Positions 50,284-60,396 of a DNA stretch of 64,000 nucleotides are shown here, one piece after another. The stretch is taken from contig DYHH01000004.1 of assembly GCA_020724265.1 (NCBI GenBank), forward strand, positions 62,001 through 126,000. Reading direction: 5' to 3'. Origin of the DNA: Melioribacter roseus. Its GTDB lineage: Bacteria > Bacteroidota > Ignavibacteria > Ignavibacteriales > Melioribacteraceae. Both the position numbers and the translations under genes were made by a program. The notes beneath the pieces were generated by a model that was given only the letters and a program-made list of their open reading frames with translations, was not told the origin of the DNA and made no database searches. Positions within the stretch are counted from its first letter, which is position 1; the number at the start of each line of letters is the position of its first letter.

Positions 50284-51156
50284 TCAATTTTTCTGTAAAT
50301 TGTAAATGGATATCATCTTTTCAGTAAGTACAAATAATTGATCCTGGTAAACAAATGCATCTTTTAACGTATTGTCATTGTCTATTGTGTAAGTTATAAA
50401 TCCTTGACTAGGATTTTGCAGATTGAGTAATTCTACAGAATCAGTGTACGTTAAACAAATTATATCCGATTTTATATGAAGATTCTTCGCTCTTGATTTT
50501 ATTTTGATTCTATTTAACCCGCCGCCAAACTGATCAAAAACTTTTATTTCATCATCATCAAGAACAAACAAACGAGAATCGGAAGAGATATCAAATTTAA
50601 TTGGGTTATTAAGCATAAAAGAACCTGCATCGTAGCTGCCGATTTCTAAAGAAAATTTACCGCTAAAATCAAATTTTAAAATTCGTGAATTATCCGAGTC
50701 AAGTATAAATAGGTCACCAATTGGTGATATAACTGCCGAGGTTGGATATCTAAATCCATATTGAGGATTATCGATTCTGCGGGATGAAAATTCTGAAATA
50801 TAGTTTAAATCTTTATCCAAAAATTGAATTCGATCATTATTTTTATCGGTAACATAAACATTAAGAGTACCGGCAAAAATATCAACCGGGTTATCAAAAG
50901 CGCCTTCAGACCATCCGTAACCACCGATGAATTGAATAACTTCCCCGGTCATTGTCAATTTATAAACTTCATTAGTTTCCGAATCTGTAACGTATATAAA
51001 GCGATTATCGGAAATGGAAAACGCTTCTGCATTAACAAAATCGCCAATTTGTCTGCTAAGTGAAAGAAACTGAGCTTCTATATTACCGACAAGTAATAAT
51101 AAGATGGATAATGCGGAAATTATTTTAGGGATTTTATTTATATAACAATAATACAT
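50284..51156 (-). CDS. Secreted beta-propeller (NHL-type) protein
   Basis: I start this 290-residue protein at ATG 51156, giving a signal peptide (NKIPKIISALSILLLLVGNIEAQ); the frame opens upstream at 51222 without one. It contains about six NHL-like blades (FIYVTDSETNEVYKLTMTGEV, NVYVTDKNNDRIQFLDKDLN, LFILDSDNSRILKFDFSGKF). Such propellers bind peptides, glycans or proteins. It leads the minus-strand set of membrane proteins. Confidence 0.78.
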   Translation of the reverse strand: MYYCYINKIPKIISALSILLLLVGNIEAQFLSLSRQIGDFVNAEAFSISDNRFIYVTDSETNEVYKLTMTGEVIQFIGGYGWSEGAFDNPVDIFAGTLNVYVTDKNNDRIQFLDKDLNYISEFSSRRIDNPQYGFRYPTSAVISPIGDLFILDSDNSRILKFDFSGKFSLEIGSYDAGSFMLNNPIKFDISSDSRLFVLDDDEIKVFDQFGGGLNRIKIKSRAKNLHIKSDIICLTYTDSVELLNLQNPSQGFITYTIDNDNTLKDAFVYQDQLFVLTEKMISIYNLQKN

Positions 51157-51341
51157 GTCATTTTTACCTCTGCAAAATATACCATAATAAAATTTACGAA
51201 AATAGAGATTTATTTTTAGCATAATTTTTGATTCTACAATAGATTAGGTGAGTTGATTAAAGAAATATCTTGAAATGAATTATTTTATTATATTTATATA
51301 CTATAAAACTATCTTAAAACTAAGAAGGTTTTGAGGCTGCC

Positions 51342-54300
51342 ATGCAAAGAATTTTATTAGCATCAATTGTAATTATTTTTTTAGTTGTCTCCTGTAAATT
51401 AAAGGAAGAACCGACTGAACCGGTTGATCCGGATGAAGATGCCTTAACACTTGTTTTTCCAAACGGGAATGACTCGTTAATGGTCGGTGCTAATTACGAT
51501 ATTCTTTGGATTAGCACTTTACAAACAACTCTTGTTCTAGAATATTCAACCGATAACGGCTCAACCTGGAAGACAATTTCGGATAGCGTTTCAAATACAG
51601 GAAGCTATAATTGGGGTCCGGTGCCGGATACACGTTCTTCAAAATGTCTAATGAGAGTAAGAACTCCCAACGGTTCAAGTTCCGACCAAAGTGATAATAA
51701 TTGGAGTATTATTGAGAACATTAATAAAGTATTAATTCTAACCGGTCCTTTAGGGGGCATTGTTCTCCAACAAGGAAGTTCACTGGATATTACATGGATT
51801 TCAAGCAAAATTACTAGCCTCAAGATCGAATTCTCAAGCAATAATGGTAATACTTGGGAAACCGTAGCTACAAATGTTGATGCATCAAGAGGTAAATATA
51901 CATGGGAAAAAATTCCGGCAATTAATTCTGCTCAATGTTTAATTAGAATATCCGATGTATCTGCTCCTACCATAAGTGATGTAATGCCTTCATCGTTTAC
52001 TATTGTTATTGATGTAAACCTTATGCTTCTTTCTCCCAACGGGGGTGAAGAATTAGAAGCTGGTACTGATTTTGAAATTAAATGGTACAGCAAAGATATT
52101 GCTGCAGTCAAGTTAGAGTACTCAATTAATAACGGATTAAACTGGACAACTATTGTAAACAATCTTACTAATACCGGTTTATATTTTTGGAATCCAATTC
52201 CATCTACACCTACTACTCTTGCTAAAATTAAGATTACGGATGTTGATAATCCTGCTAATGTTGATCAAAGCGATACGACATTTACAATATTACCCGAAGC
52301 AAGTATTACAATAATTAGTCCATCCGGTGGTGACAAATGGCAGTCAGGTACAACTCAAAATATAGTTTGGAATTCGAAAAATGTTGCAAATGTAAAGATC
52401 GATTATTCTACAAACAATGGTGCAACATGGACACAGATGGCCGCATCTGTTCCGAGTAACGGTTCATATGCTTGGAATGTTCCAACACACAATTCAAGTT
52501 TGTGCAACATCAGAATTTCCGATGCAAGTGATGGAAGACCTGTAAATATTATGGAGCAGCCATTTACTATTTACACCGGGGAAGATGTTCTTGAAGTATA
52601 CTCTCCTAATGGCGGCGAATCCTGGGAAATAGGATCCGATCAGGAAATAAAGTGGTTTGCTTTCGGTGTAACTAGCTTAAAAATTGATTACACTACAAAT
52701 AACGGCCAATCATGGATTAACATTGCAAACAGTCTTCCGAATACAGGCACATATCACTGGAAGTCAATTCCAAATACACCTACATCTTTAGCAAAGGTTA
52801 AAATAAGCGATGCTTCCGACGGAATTCCTTTTGACGAAAGTAACGGTACTTTTACAATTTCTCAGGAATCACAAATTGAAGTAATAAGACCAAACGGAGG
52901 TGAGAAATTTCAATCCGGAACTTCAACAACAATCGAATGGAAATCTGTAAATGTTGCAGATGTTAGTATTGATTTTACAACAAATGGTGGTGCAAATTGG
53001 CATGCTATTGTTGAATCTGTTCCGAGTACGGGGTTTTATATATGGAATAATATACCTGATTTGAATTCTCAGCAATGCAGAATTAAGGTAAGCGATGCTA
53101 TTGATGGAATTCCTTCAGATATTTCTGATAACAATTTCCAAATAAGTAATCAAACACAAAAATCAGTTCGATTAGTTAGTCCCAATGGCGGTGAAGAATG
53201 GGAAGCTGGAACAAAACAAAATATCACTTGGGTTTCAACGGCTGTTCCGAAAATTAAAATTGATTTATCGACTGATCAGGGTTCAACTTGGAGTACGATA
53301 ATAGAAGAGGTTTCTGGAGGTAGTTGGGAATGGAGTGTTAATAATGACATAAATTCCACACAATGTTTAATTCAAATCAGCGATATTACTGATGCTTCTA
53401 TTTCAGATATTAGTGATGATACTTTTACAATTTCACCAATTAAGTTAATCCAAGTCACTGCTCCGGTTGGGCCTATAACATTTATGGATAACGAACCAGT
53501 TACAATTACCTGGGAATCCAGTGGAATAAAATCAGTTGGTATAAGATATACAACAACTAATGGATTTGGAATCTTTCCAGATATACCACCATTTTATACT
53601 TTAGTAGCTAAAATTCCGAACCAAGGAACGTTTACAACAAGTTTTTCTGTACCTTCAGATCAGTATTATGTTGTTGTGTATAACGCTGACGAAGGAGCAA
53701 ATGAGTTCCCAAGTTCTCGTAGCTTAGGAAATTTTTCAATAGTAAAATCTGATATGCAGCAAATAACCTTAATCTCACCAAATGGAAGTGAGCAGTGGTT
53801 AGCAAGCAAAGCAGGTGCTTCACAAAATGATTTAGATAATTATCACCCTTATGAAATTAGATGGAATTCCATTGGAGTAGAGAAAGTCAAGATTGAATGG
53901 AGCACAACAGGAGGTGGAAGTTGGTATACTGTTCCTGGTGCTGATAGTACAATAAGTGATGGTATTTTTGTTTGGGCGCCAGGTCATAATGAGTACTCTG
54001 CTCGACCTGATAGTTCTGATAATTGTTTAATCAGAATAAGTAGTTTATCTGGTGGTGTTTCAGATCGTTCAGATGATTTCTTTTCAATCCATGAGAGCAA
54101 AAAAATTCGTTTAGAATATCCTAATAATGGTGAAGATTTCTATATTGATAATGAAGATCCTACTCCAGGTGAGAAATGGCCAATGACAATTGTTTGGACA
54201 AGTTATGCTGTGAAAGAAGTTGATATATACTATAGTCTTGATAATGGAGTAACGTGGGAATCTTTAACAACTATTAGTTTCCCTAATGGATATGAATCAA

Positions 54301-54482
54301 CTGGTGCAATTGGTTGGGATTTTGTTTTTGGAAATCTGATCGGTGACAAATTCGGTACTCGCCCAGGACCTATTGATGCCCGTCCATCGACTTTGGGCCG
54401 ATTAAAAATTGTTGATCATTCTGATAACCGGATTTGGGATATAAACGACATTCCATTTTGGTTAAATGTTAAGAAAGAGTAG
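51342..54482 (+). CDS. Lipoprotein with ten Ig-like repeats
   Basis: This 1046-residue protein has a lipobox ending LVVSC (Cys18). About ten repeats of roughly 95-100 residues follow, each with a SPNGGE.W..G motif, an I.W.S strand, an I.YSTNNG..W stretch and a final C.I.I.D segment. The repeats weaken at the C-terminus (numbers 8-10 have insertions). They look like beta-sandwich surface modules. No catalytic domain is seen. An adhesin or surface-layer role is likely, but unproved. Confidence 0.82.
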   Translation: MQRILLASIVIIFLVVSCKLKEEPTEPVDPDEDALTLVFPNGNDSLMVGANYDILWISTLQTTLVLEYSTDNGSTWKTISDSVSNTGSYNWGPVPDTRSSKCLMRVRTPNGSSSDQSDNNWSIIENINKVLILTGPLGGIVLQQGSSLDITWISSKITSLKIEFSSNNGNTWETVATNVDASRGKYTWEKIPAINSAQCLIRISDVSAPTISDVMPSSFTIVIDVNLMLLSPNGGEELEAGTDFEIKWYSKDIAAVKLEYSINNGLNWTTIVNNLTNTGLYFWNPIPSTPTTLAKIKITDVDNPANVDQSDTTFTILPEASITIISPSGGDKWQSGTTQNIVWNSKNVANVKIDYSTNNGATWTQMAASVPSNGSYAWNVPTHNSSLCNIRISDASDGRPVNIMEQPFTIYTGEDVLEVYSPNGGESWEIGSDQEIKWFAFGVTSLKIDYTTNNGQSWINIANSLPNTGTYHWKSIPNTPTSLAKVKISDASDGIPFDESNGTFTISQESQIEVIRPNGGEKFQSGTSTTIEWKSVNVADVSIDFTTNGGANWHAIVESVPSTGFYIWNNIPDLNSQQCRIKVSDAIDGIPSDISDNNFQISNQTQKSVRLVSPNGGEEWEAGTKQNITWVSTAVPKIKIDLSTDQGSTWSTIIEEVSGGSWEWSVNNDINSTQCLIQISDITDASISDISDDTFTISPIKLIQVTAPVGPITFMDNEPVTITWESSGIKSVGIRYTTTNGFGIFPDIPPFYTLVAKIPNQGTFTTSFSVPSDQYYVVVYNADEGANEFPSSRSLGNFSIVKSDMQQITLISPNGSEQWLASKAGASQNDLDNYHPYEIRWNSIGVEKVKIEWSTTGGGSWYTVPGADSTISDGIFVWAPGHNEYSARPDSSDNCLIRISSLSGGVSDRSDDFFSIHESKKIRLEYPNNGEDFYIDNEDPTPGEKWPMTIVWTSYAVKEVDIYYSLDNGVTWESLTTISFPNGYESTGAIGWDFVFGNLIGDKFGTRPGPIDARPSTLGRLKIVDHSDNRIWDINDIPFWLNVKKE

Positions 54483-54569
54483 AAATTCTGAGTTATTAAT
54501 AATAGGTTGATTATGTAAGAAATTTATAGAATAAAATATTAGCTACTATATAATAAATAAGAGAGTGCT

Positions 54570-54911
54570 TTGGGCAATTGGTTTAGAGAATTAATTGAAA
54601 AGTTCTATCCGGCTGATCCAATCAGAATCTCGTTTTCAAAGCTTAAAATATTTTTATTATTTCTATTGATTTTAGGAGCATCATTCTACGTTTATTTACG
54701 TTCACAAAGTAAAACCGAACTCGATATTTTAAAAGAACAACACATTGAGTTACAATTAACAATTCGTAATTATTTGATTAGCATGTCACGTGCAAATGTT
54801 GATGAGGAACAATTGAATAATCTTCAGAACGAGATGAATAAACATCGAAAACAATTAAACGATATAGAAGTAAAGATAAATAGGATTAAAAGTTTTTGGT
54901 TCCTTGACTAA
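54570..54911 (+). CDS. Small single-pass coiled-coil protein
   Basis: This 113-residue protein has one membrane helix (about 25-43, LKIFLLFLLILGASFYVYL) followed by a charged coiled coil (about 50-105). It starts with TTG at 54570. The layout resembles cell-division DivIC/FtsL-like proteins, but I cannot name it. It stands just upstream of tRNA-Gln. Confidence 0.6.
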   Translation: MGNWFRELIEKFYPADPIRISFSKLKIFLLFLLILGASFYVYLRSQSKTELDILKEQHIELQLTIRNYLISMSRANVDEEQLNNLQNEMNKHRKQLNDIEVKINRIKSFWFLD

Positions 54912-54939
54912 TCTTACTTAATTTTATAATAAATAAAAT

Positions 54940-55012
54940 TGTCCCATGGTGTAATTGGCAACACGTCTGACTCTGGATCAGAAGAGTCCAGGTTCGAACC
55001 CTGGTGGGACAA
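54940..55012 (+). tRNA. tRNA-Gln (anticodon CTG)
   Basis: Acceptor TGTCCCA pairs TGGGACA, and the anticodon stem TCTGA/TCAGA holds loop CTCTGGA, giving CTG. T arm CCAGG TTCGAAC CCTGG is complete. The 3' CCA is not encoded. Confidence 0.94.
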
Positions 55013-55171
55013 CAGACGTATATGTAATTTATAGTAACAAAATTAATATATCCTCCAGCTTTATTACTACCACGTTAGTTATCTTTTGTTTTCGGGTTAT
55101 ACTGGTCTTTAACATTGACTTCCTAATTTGATAATATTATCTTCTTTTTTCTTATCATTAATGAGGGTGAT

Positions 55172-55549
55172 ATGTTAAACATTAAAATTATTTTTAAAGT
55201 GGTTCTGAATTTATTATTGATTACATGTATTATTATATTCTCCTCGTGCGGCGAGGAAGAAGAAAAGGTTCCGGCAAAACCTCCTGTTTTAGAAAAACAA
55301 GTTGAAGTTCCTGATACTCTTGAACCAAAAAAGGAGGAGCTAAAAGAAATCAAAAAAGAAGCTGTGCAGATTGGTATTCCTGAAATTTATGAAGTAACAG
55401 AAGGTGAGTCTTTAGTTACAATCGCTGAAAAATTTTATGATGATCGTTTGTACTGGTTTAAGATATTTGCATTGAATGAACATCAAATTGATAACTGGAA
55501 TAAAATTTATCCTGGGCAAAAACTTAATCTACCACAAATTGATAACTGA
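55172..55549 (+). CDS. LysM-domain lipoprotein
   Basis: This 125-residue protein has a signal with lipobox (IIFSSC, Cys about 26), a Lys/Glu/Pro linker, and one C-terminal LysM domain (about 72-120; YEVTEGESLVTIAEKFYDDRLYWFKIF...NKIYPGQKLNLP) that binds peptidoglycan. It is probably an outer- or inner-membrane lipoprotein touching the wall. It stands alone. Confidence 0.85.
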   Translation: MLNIKIIFKVVLNLLLITCIIIFSSCGEEEEKVPAKPPVLEKQVEVPDTLEPKKEELKEIKKEAVQIGIPEIYEVTEGESLVTIAEKFYDDRLYWFKIFALNEHQIDNWNKIYPGQKLNLPQIDN

Positions 55550-55766
55550 CTCACATAATTGGCTATGTGATTATTAATACTGACAAATTTGATTCACCAG
55601 CATAAAGATAATTCTATCAATGAATTATAGTACTCATCTCTCTTTTAACTATTTAGAAGATTAATACTCTCAGTGGTGTCAAAGAAATGATCATCTATTT
55701 CTAGTTTATTGTTTTTCCCCTCATTTATTACCAAATTACACTCCATAATTTATTCCGATTTTTTTT

Positions 55767-56933
55767 ATGATTGAACCCAAACCATATAAACTAATAAACG
55801 AAATCCAACATTATGATTGGGGTACCAAAAATAAAAATGCATTTATTCCAAAATTATTAGGAATAGAACCTGAAAAAGATTTACCTTATGCAGAATTATG
55901 GATAGGCGCTCATCCGAAAGCTTCATCAAAAATTGAACTAAATGGTAAAATAATTAAGCTGGATGAGTTAATTAAGGAATACCCTGCTGAGATTTTAGGT
56001 GAAAAAGTAATTAGAAAATTTGGCAAATCACTTCCTTTTCTTTTAAAGATTTTATCGTGTGAAAAAGCATTGTCAATTCAAGCGCATCCTAATAAAAATC
56101 TGGCAAAAATTTTACATTCTAAAGACCCCCAAAATTATCCTGATGATAATCATAAACCTGAAGTTGCAATTGCAATTAATTACTTAAAATCCATTGTAGG
56201 ATTTAAACCATTAAAAGAATTCATTGAGGTTATTGAAAGATACCCGGCAATGAAAGAATTGATCGATACAAATTCCATTGATGGAAAGAACTTCATTAAA
56301 AACTATTACACTAAAATTATGCAGTTGCCGAATATTGAATTAGAGGATTTAATTCAAAAACTCCATGAACAAATTTTCAAATCGAAAGACAGAACTAATG
56401 AAGAAATAATCTTCTTAAAAGAATTTGAAAATTATGGCTATGATGTTGGTTTAATTTCAATATTACTTTTTAACTATATTGAATTAGAAAGAGGTGAAGC
56501 AATTTATACAGGTGCGGGAATCCCTCATGCATATATTGAAGGTAATATCGTCGAGTGCATGGCTAACTCGGATAATGTAGTACGTGCGGGGCTAACTGCA
56601 AAGTTCAAGGATGTTGATACACTTCTTAATATGCTTGAATTTACTGGTAACTTTCCGGCGATAATTAATCCTAATACTGTTGAGAAAGATTATAAAACAG
56701 AAGCCGAAGAATTTGCAGTAAAAATATTTTCATGTAATCAAGAAAATGAATTCCAATTTGAAAACGACAAGGTGAAAATCGGGTTAATACTTAACGGGGA
56801 AATCTCTTTTGGATGTAATGATTCTAAAGTTAGTTTTAACAAAGGAGAGTCTTTTATTGTACCTGCAATATTGAATCAATTTACGATGAAATGTAAAGGT
56901 TTTTCAGAGATAATTATTGTTGAAATCCCTTAA
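55767..56933 (+). CDS. manA: Mannose-6-phosphate isomerase, class I
   Basis: This 388-residue zinc cupin interconverts mannose-6-phosphate and fructose-6-phosphate. The zinc site includes SIQAHPNK near residue 98 and HKPEVAI near 132. YTGAGIPHAYIEGNIVECMANSDNVVRAGLT near 250-280 is the family signature. It has no operon partner nearby. The 217-nt gap before it is AT-rich, with no gene seen. Confidence 0.92.
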   Translation: MIEPKPYKLINEIQHYDWGTKNKNAFIPKLLGIEPEKDLPYAELWIGAHPKASSKIELNGKIIKLDELIKEYPAEILGEKVIRKFGKSLPFLLKILSCEKALSIQAHPNKNLAKILHSKDPQNYPDDNHKPEVAIAINYLKSIVGFKPLKEFIEVIERYPAMKELIDTNSIDGKNFIKNYYTKIMQLPNIELEDLIQKLHEQIFKSKDRTNEEIIFLKEFENYGYDVGLISILLFNYIELERGEAIYTGAGIPHAYIEGNIVECMANSDNVVRAGLTAKFKDVDTLLNMLEFTGNFPAIINPNTVEKDYKTEAEEFAVKIFSCNQENEFQFENDKVKIGLILNGEISFGCNDSKVSFNKGESFIVPAILNQFTMKCKGFSEIIIVEIP

Positions 56934-57120
56934 TTCTATTTGACATTGTGGGTTTTATTAACGAAAATTATTTATAACCTTTCTCTGAGACTTGCAAAAA
57001 ATTTTATAGATGGTTTATATAATTAAAAACATTGTTATAAAATAAATGAAGTTTTATTAGCTGCTTTCAAGAATTATTTTCATTTGTTATATCTATTACT
57101 AATATTTTGCTTTTACTCTA

Positions 57121-58269
57121 TTGAATAATAAAATTCTACTTATACTACTTTTCTCAATAAGTATTGTTTTCGGTCAAGAAATAAAGTTGCCGGGAACGAC
57201 GCCACCAGGTGTTATTATTTTTCATTCTCCCAATAAAACAAAAAAATTTATTGGCTCACCAAGTCTTTTAATATTACCGAACGGTAATTACCTTGCTTCA
57301 CATGATTTGTTTGGTCCGAATGTTAAACGTGCTGAGACTTTTATTTATCGTTCCAAAGATAAAGGAAGTACCTGGCAGTTGATTTCCAATCTTAAAGATC
57401 AATTTTGGTCTAATTTATTTTTTCATAAAGGTACTCTTTATATAATGGGTACTACAAAAGAGTATGGTTTTGTTGTTATTCGAAAATCTACTGATAATGG
57501 GCAGACATGGACAACCCCTTCAAATAAACGTACAGGACTGCTTCTTGATGATGGTGAGTACCATACGGCTCCTGTACCGGTTGTTGTTTATGATGGAAGA
57601 ATATGGCGCTCGATGGAAGATAGAAATCCACCAACCGATTGGGGAAAATACTTTAGAACTTTTGCTATGTCTGCACCCGAAAATTCCGATTTACTAGATG
57701 CAAATAATTGGGAAACAACAAACAGATTAAGTTATGATCAATCGTGGCCGGGATCGGCATGGCTGGAAGGAAATATTGTAATAACACCTCAGGATTATCT
57801 CTGGAACATCCTTCGTAATCATACGGAAACAGGAGAGAAAGCCGCAGTTGTTAAAATAGGATTAACCGGGAAGGTGGTAACATTTGATCCGGAAAATGGA
57901 TTTATAGATTTCCCCGGTGGTAGTGTTAAATTTACTATCAGATATGATTCATTATCAAACAAATATATTTCTCTCGTCAATCACATACCTGATAGATTTA
58001 AAGGCGGCAACCCGGAAAGAACAAGAAATACTTTGGCTCTAATTTCGTCTGATGATTTGATCAGTTGGAAGGTAAACAATATAGTTTTGCAAGATCCTAG
58101 TGTTTCAAATGTCGGATTTCAGTATATCGATTTTCAATTTGAAGGGGATGACATAATTTTTGTTTCCAGAACTTCATATTTTGAAAATGACGGCAGGGCT
58201 ACCTCGCAACATGATGCGAACTATTTTACATTTCATCGCATAACCGATTTTAGATTATTGATTAAATAA
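57121..58269 (+). CDS. Secreted BNR/sialidase-like protein
   Basis: This 382-residue protein starts with TTG and a signal peptide (NNKILLILLFSISIVFGQ). It has repeats of the Asp-box/BNR type: RSKDKGSTWQLIS and RKSTDNGQTWTTP, in a six-bladed propeller typical of sialidase-like folds. No full catalytic sialidase residue set was confirmed. It may be a glycan hydrolase or a binding protein. It is followed by the histidine kinase gene. Confidence 0.75.
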   Translation: MNNKILLILLFSISIVFGQEIKLPGTTPPGVIIFHSPNKTKKFIGSPSLLILPNGNYLASHDLFGPNVKRAETFIYRSKDKGSTWQLISNLKDQFWSNLFFHKGTLYIMGTTKEYGFVVIRKSTDNGQTWTTPSNKRTGLLLDDGEYHTAPVPVVVYDGRIWRSMEDRNPPTDWGKYFRTFAMSAPENSDLLDANNWETTNRLSYDQSWPGSAWLEGNIVITPQDYLWNILRNHTETGEKAAVVKIGLTGKVVTFDPENGFIDFPGGSVKFTIRYDSLSNKYISLVNHIPDRFKGGNPERTRNTLALISSDDLISWKVNNIVLQDPSVSNVGFQYIDFQFEGDDIIFVSRTSYFENDGRATSQHDANYFTFHRITDFRLLIK

Positions 58270-58375
58270 ATTTTTTTGATAAATAATAATTAATCGGAAT
58301 TGTTCAATATTCATCAAATATTATGTAGATTTAATCGCTAATTTTCTTATCCTTAGTAAATCTTATTATTGAATA

Positions 58376-59830
58376 ATGATTGATAAAATCTATATATCGA
58401 TAACCAAAAAGTACATTGTTGTAAGTATTATTGGCTTATTGGCAATGGTTATTACATTCACGGTCGTCAATACCAATAATCAAAATAATAATTTGCGAAA
58501 TCAGTATTTACAGAATGCAAAAACTCTCATTTCGATTCTGGAAGTTGCAACCGCCGAGAATTTACATGCAAAAAGATACGATCAAATCAAACAGTCTATA
58601 AACTATGTTAAGAAAGACAAACTTATTCATGAAATTCTCATTATAGACATAAACAGGAAAATTATTGTTGATGGTACAAATAAGATCATTGATTCAAACA
58701 AACTCATTTATAATCCTTTACTAGAAATTGCATTCCGGGACAGAGATATTATTTGGGAGCAAACAAAAGATTACTTAATATTATTTAAACCAATTGAACT
58801 TCCGAATATGCTTCTAGGTGCAATAAGTCTATCATATTCAATTGATGAACTAAGGTCTGCGGAATTATCTGTACTAATCGATAACATAAAAATAGGCATC
58901 ATTATTTTTATAATCGGGTTCATTTTTGCATTTATATTTATACGAAAAATTACAGATCCAATTAAAGAACTAACTAAAGCTACCAAAGAAGTTTCCGACG
59001 GTAATTATGATCGACAAATTTCTATAAACACAAAAGACGAATTGGAAACCCTGGCTGAGTCATTTAACATAATGGTTAATGAAGTAAGAATCTCTAGAGA
59101 TAAAATGTTGAATGCCTTGAATAAAGCTGAAGCTTCAGATAAATTAAAAACCGAATTTCTAGCTCAAATTTCTCATGAAATAAGAACGCCCGTAAATGCA
59201 ATTGTTAATTTTACAAGTCTGTTAAAAAATGAATTTGAATTTCAACTTAAAGGCGAAGCAAAAGAATCATTCGAAATAATTGAGCAAAGCAGTGATAGGT
59301 TAATTAGAACTATTGACTTAATTCTTAATGTTGCCGAAATACAAAAAGGAACTTTCCAACCTGAGTTCACCCGGGTTAAGTTACTTGAAGAAGTGATTCA
59401 ACCATTAATCAAGCAGTTCCAAATACTGGCAAACAGGAAATCACTTCCGGTGATTGTTGAAATGGAAACGGAATCCTTTATTCTTAATTTGGATAAATAC
59501 AGCATTACACAAGTGTTTTCTAACTTGATTGATAATGCTATTAAATATACTGATAAAGGCGAAATAAGAATTACGCTTGGCAAAGATATAAATGGCAAAT
59601 ATTTTACCCGAATAACAGATACAGGTATTGGAATTTCAGAAGAATTCATTCCATTTCTTTTCGAACCGTTTATGCAGGAGTATAAAGGTTATTCCAGAAG
59701 GTTTGACGGGGTAGGTTTGGGGTTAGCGCTTGTCAAAGGTTTTTCGGAAATAAATAATGCAAATATTAAAGTTGAATCAACTAAAGAGGTTGGTACAATA
59801 ATCTCAATAATTTTTGATGAAACATCATAA
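58376..59830 (+). CDS. Sensor histidine kinase
   Basis: This 484-residue kinase has membrane helices at about 13-31 and 171-190 flanking a periplasmic sensor of about 140 residues. A HAMP domain (about 190-245; ITDPIKELTKATKEVSDGNYDRQI), the dimerisation domain with phospho-accepting His267 (FLAQISHEIRTPVNA) and an ATPase domain (NLIDNAIKYTD, ITDTGIGISEEF, GVGLGLALVKGF) complete it. No response regulator is adjacent, so it is an orphan kinase here. It ends just before tRNA-Glu. Confidence 0.93.
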   Translation: MIDKIYISITKKYIVVSIIGLLAMVITFTVVNTNNQNNNLRNQYLQNAKTLISILEVATAENLHAKRYDQIKQSINYVKKDKLIHEILIIDINRKIIVDGTNKIIDSNKLIYNPLLEIAFRDRDIIWEQTKDYLILFKPIELPNMLLGAISLSYSIDELRSAELSVLIDNIKIGIIIFIIGFIFAFIFIRKITDPIKELTKATKEVSDGNYDRQISINTKDELETLAESFNIMVNEVRISRDKMLNALNKAEASDKLKTEFLAQISHEIRTPVNAIVNFTSLLKNEFEFQLKGEAKESFEIIEQSSDRLIRTIDLILNVAEIQKGTFQPEFTRVKLLEEVIQPLIKQFQILANRKSLPVIVEMETESFILNLDKYSITQVFSNLIDNAIKYTDKGEIRITLGKDINGKYFTRITDTGIGISEEFIPFLFEPFMQEYKGYSRRFDGVGLGLALVKGFSEINNANIKVESTKEVGTIISIIFDETS

Positions 59831-59864
59831 AAATTTTTTAGTTAATCAAAATTGTGTTGTTTAT

Positions 59865-59938
59865 GGCGCATTCGTCTAGTGGCTTAGGACGCCGCCCTCT
59901 CAAGGCGGAGATCACGGGTTCGAATCCCGTATGCGCTA
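59865..59938 (+). tRNA. tRNA-Glu (anticodon CTC)
   Basis: Acceptor GGCGCAT pairs ATGCGCT (with a terminal G-T), and stem CCGCC/GGCGG holds loop CTCTCAA, giving CTC. The body resembles bacterial tRNA-Glu (TTCGTCTAGTGG). CCA is not encoded. Confidence 0.94.
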
Positions 59939-60057
59939 CCTTGTTGGTGATTGGTTATTGAGTTATTGGTTTATTGGTTATTAGTATTCATTCTCCAGAC
60001 TTTCTTTTAAGCGAATGGACTTATATTTTGTTTATTAATTTATTCTTATAAGAATAT

Positions 60058-60396
60058 TTGAAAAGATTTGAAAAACATATTTTTATTTGTGAGAACGAAC
60101 GTCCGGCAGACCATCCGCGGGGATGCTGTAAAAATAAAAATTCTGTTGCGATTAGAGAAAAATTTAAAACCAGGTTAAAAGAACTTAGTCTCAATACATC
60201 TATTCGTGCTAACGGATCACTATGTCTTGATGCTTGTGAATTTGGTCCTACAATAGTTGTTTATCCCGAACAGATATGGTATGGCGGTGTAAGTGAAAAC
60301 GATATTGAAGAAATTATCCAATCACATCTAATTAACAACAAACCGGTTGATAGACTGAAGATTCAAGACAAAAGGTTTAATCGAGATGCAGAATAA
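60058..60396 (+). CDS. Thioredoxin-like [2Fe-2S] ferredoxin
   Basis: This 112-residue protein has cysteines at about 11, 23/24, 56 and 60 (FICENER, RGCCKN, SLCLDACEFGP), the pattern of thioredoxin-fold [2Fe-2S] ferredoxins. It likely carries electrons. It starts with TTG and overlaps endonuclease III by 11 nt. Confidence 0.82.
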   Translation: MKRFEKHIFICENERPADHPRGCCKNKNSVAIREKFKTRLKELSLNTSIRANGSLCLDACEFGPTIVVYPEQIWYGGVSENDIEEIIQSHLINNKPVDRLKIQDKRFNRDAE

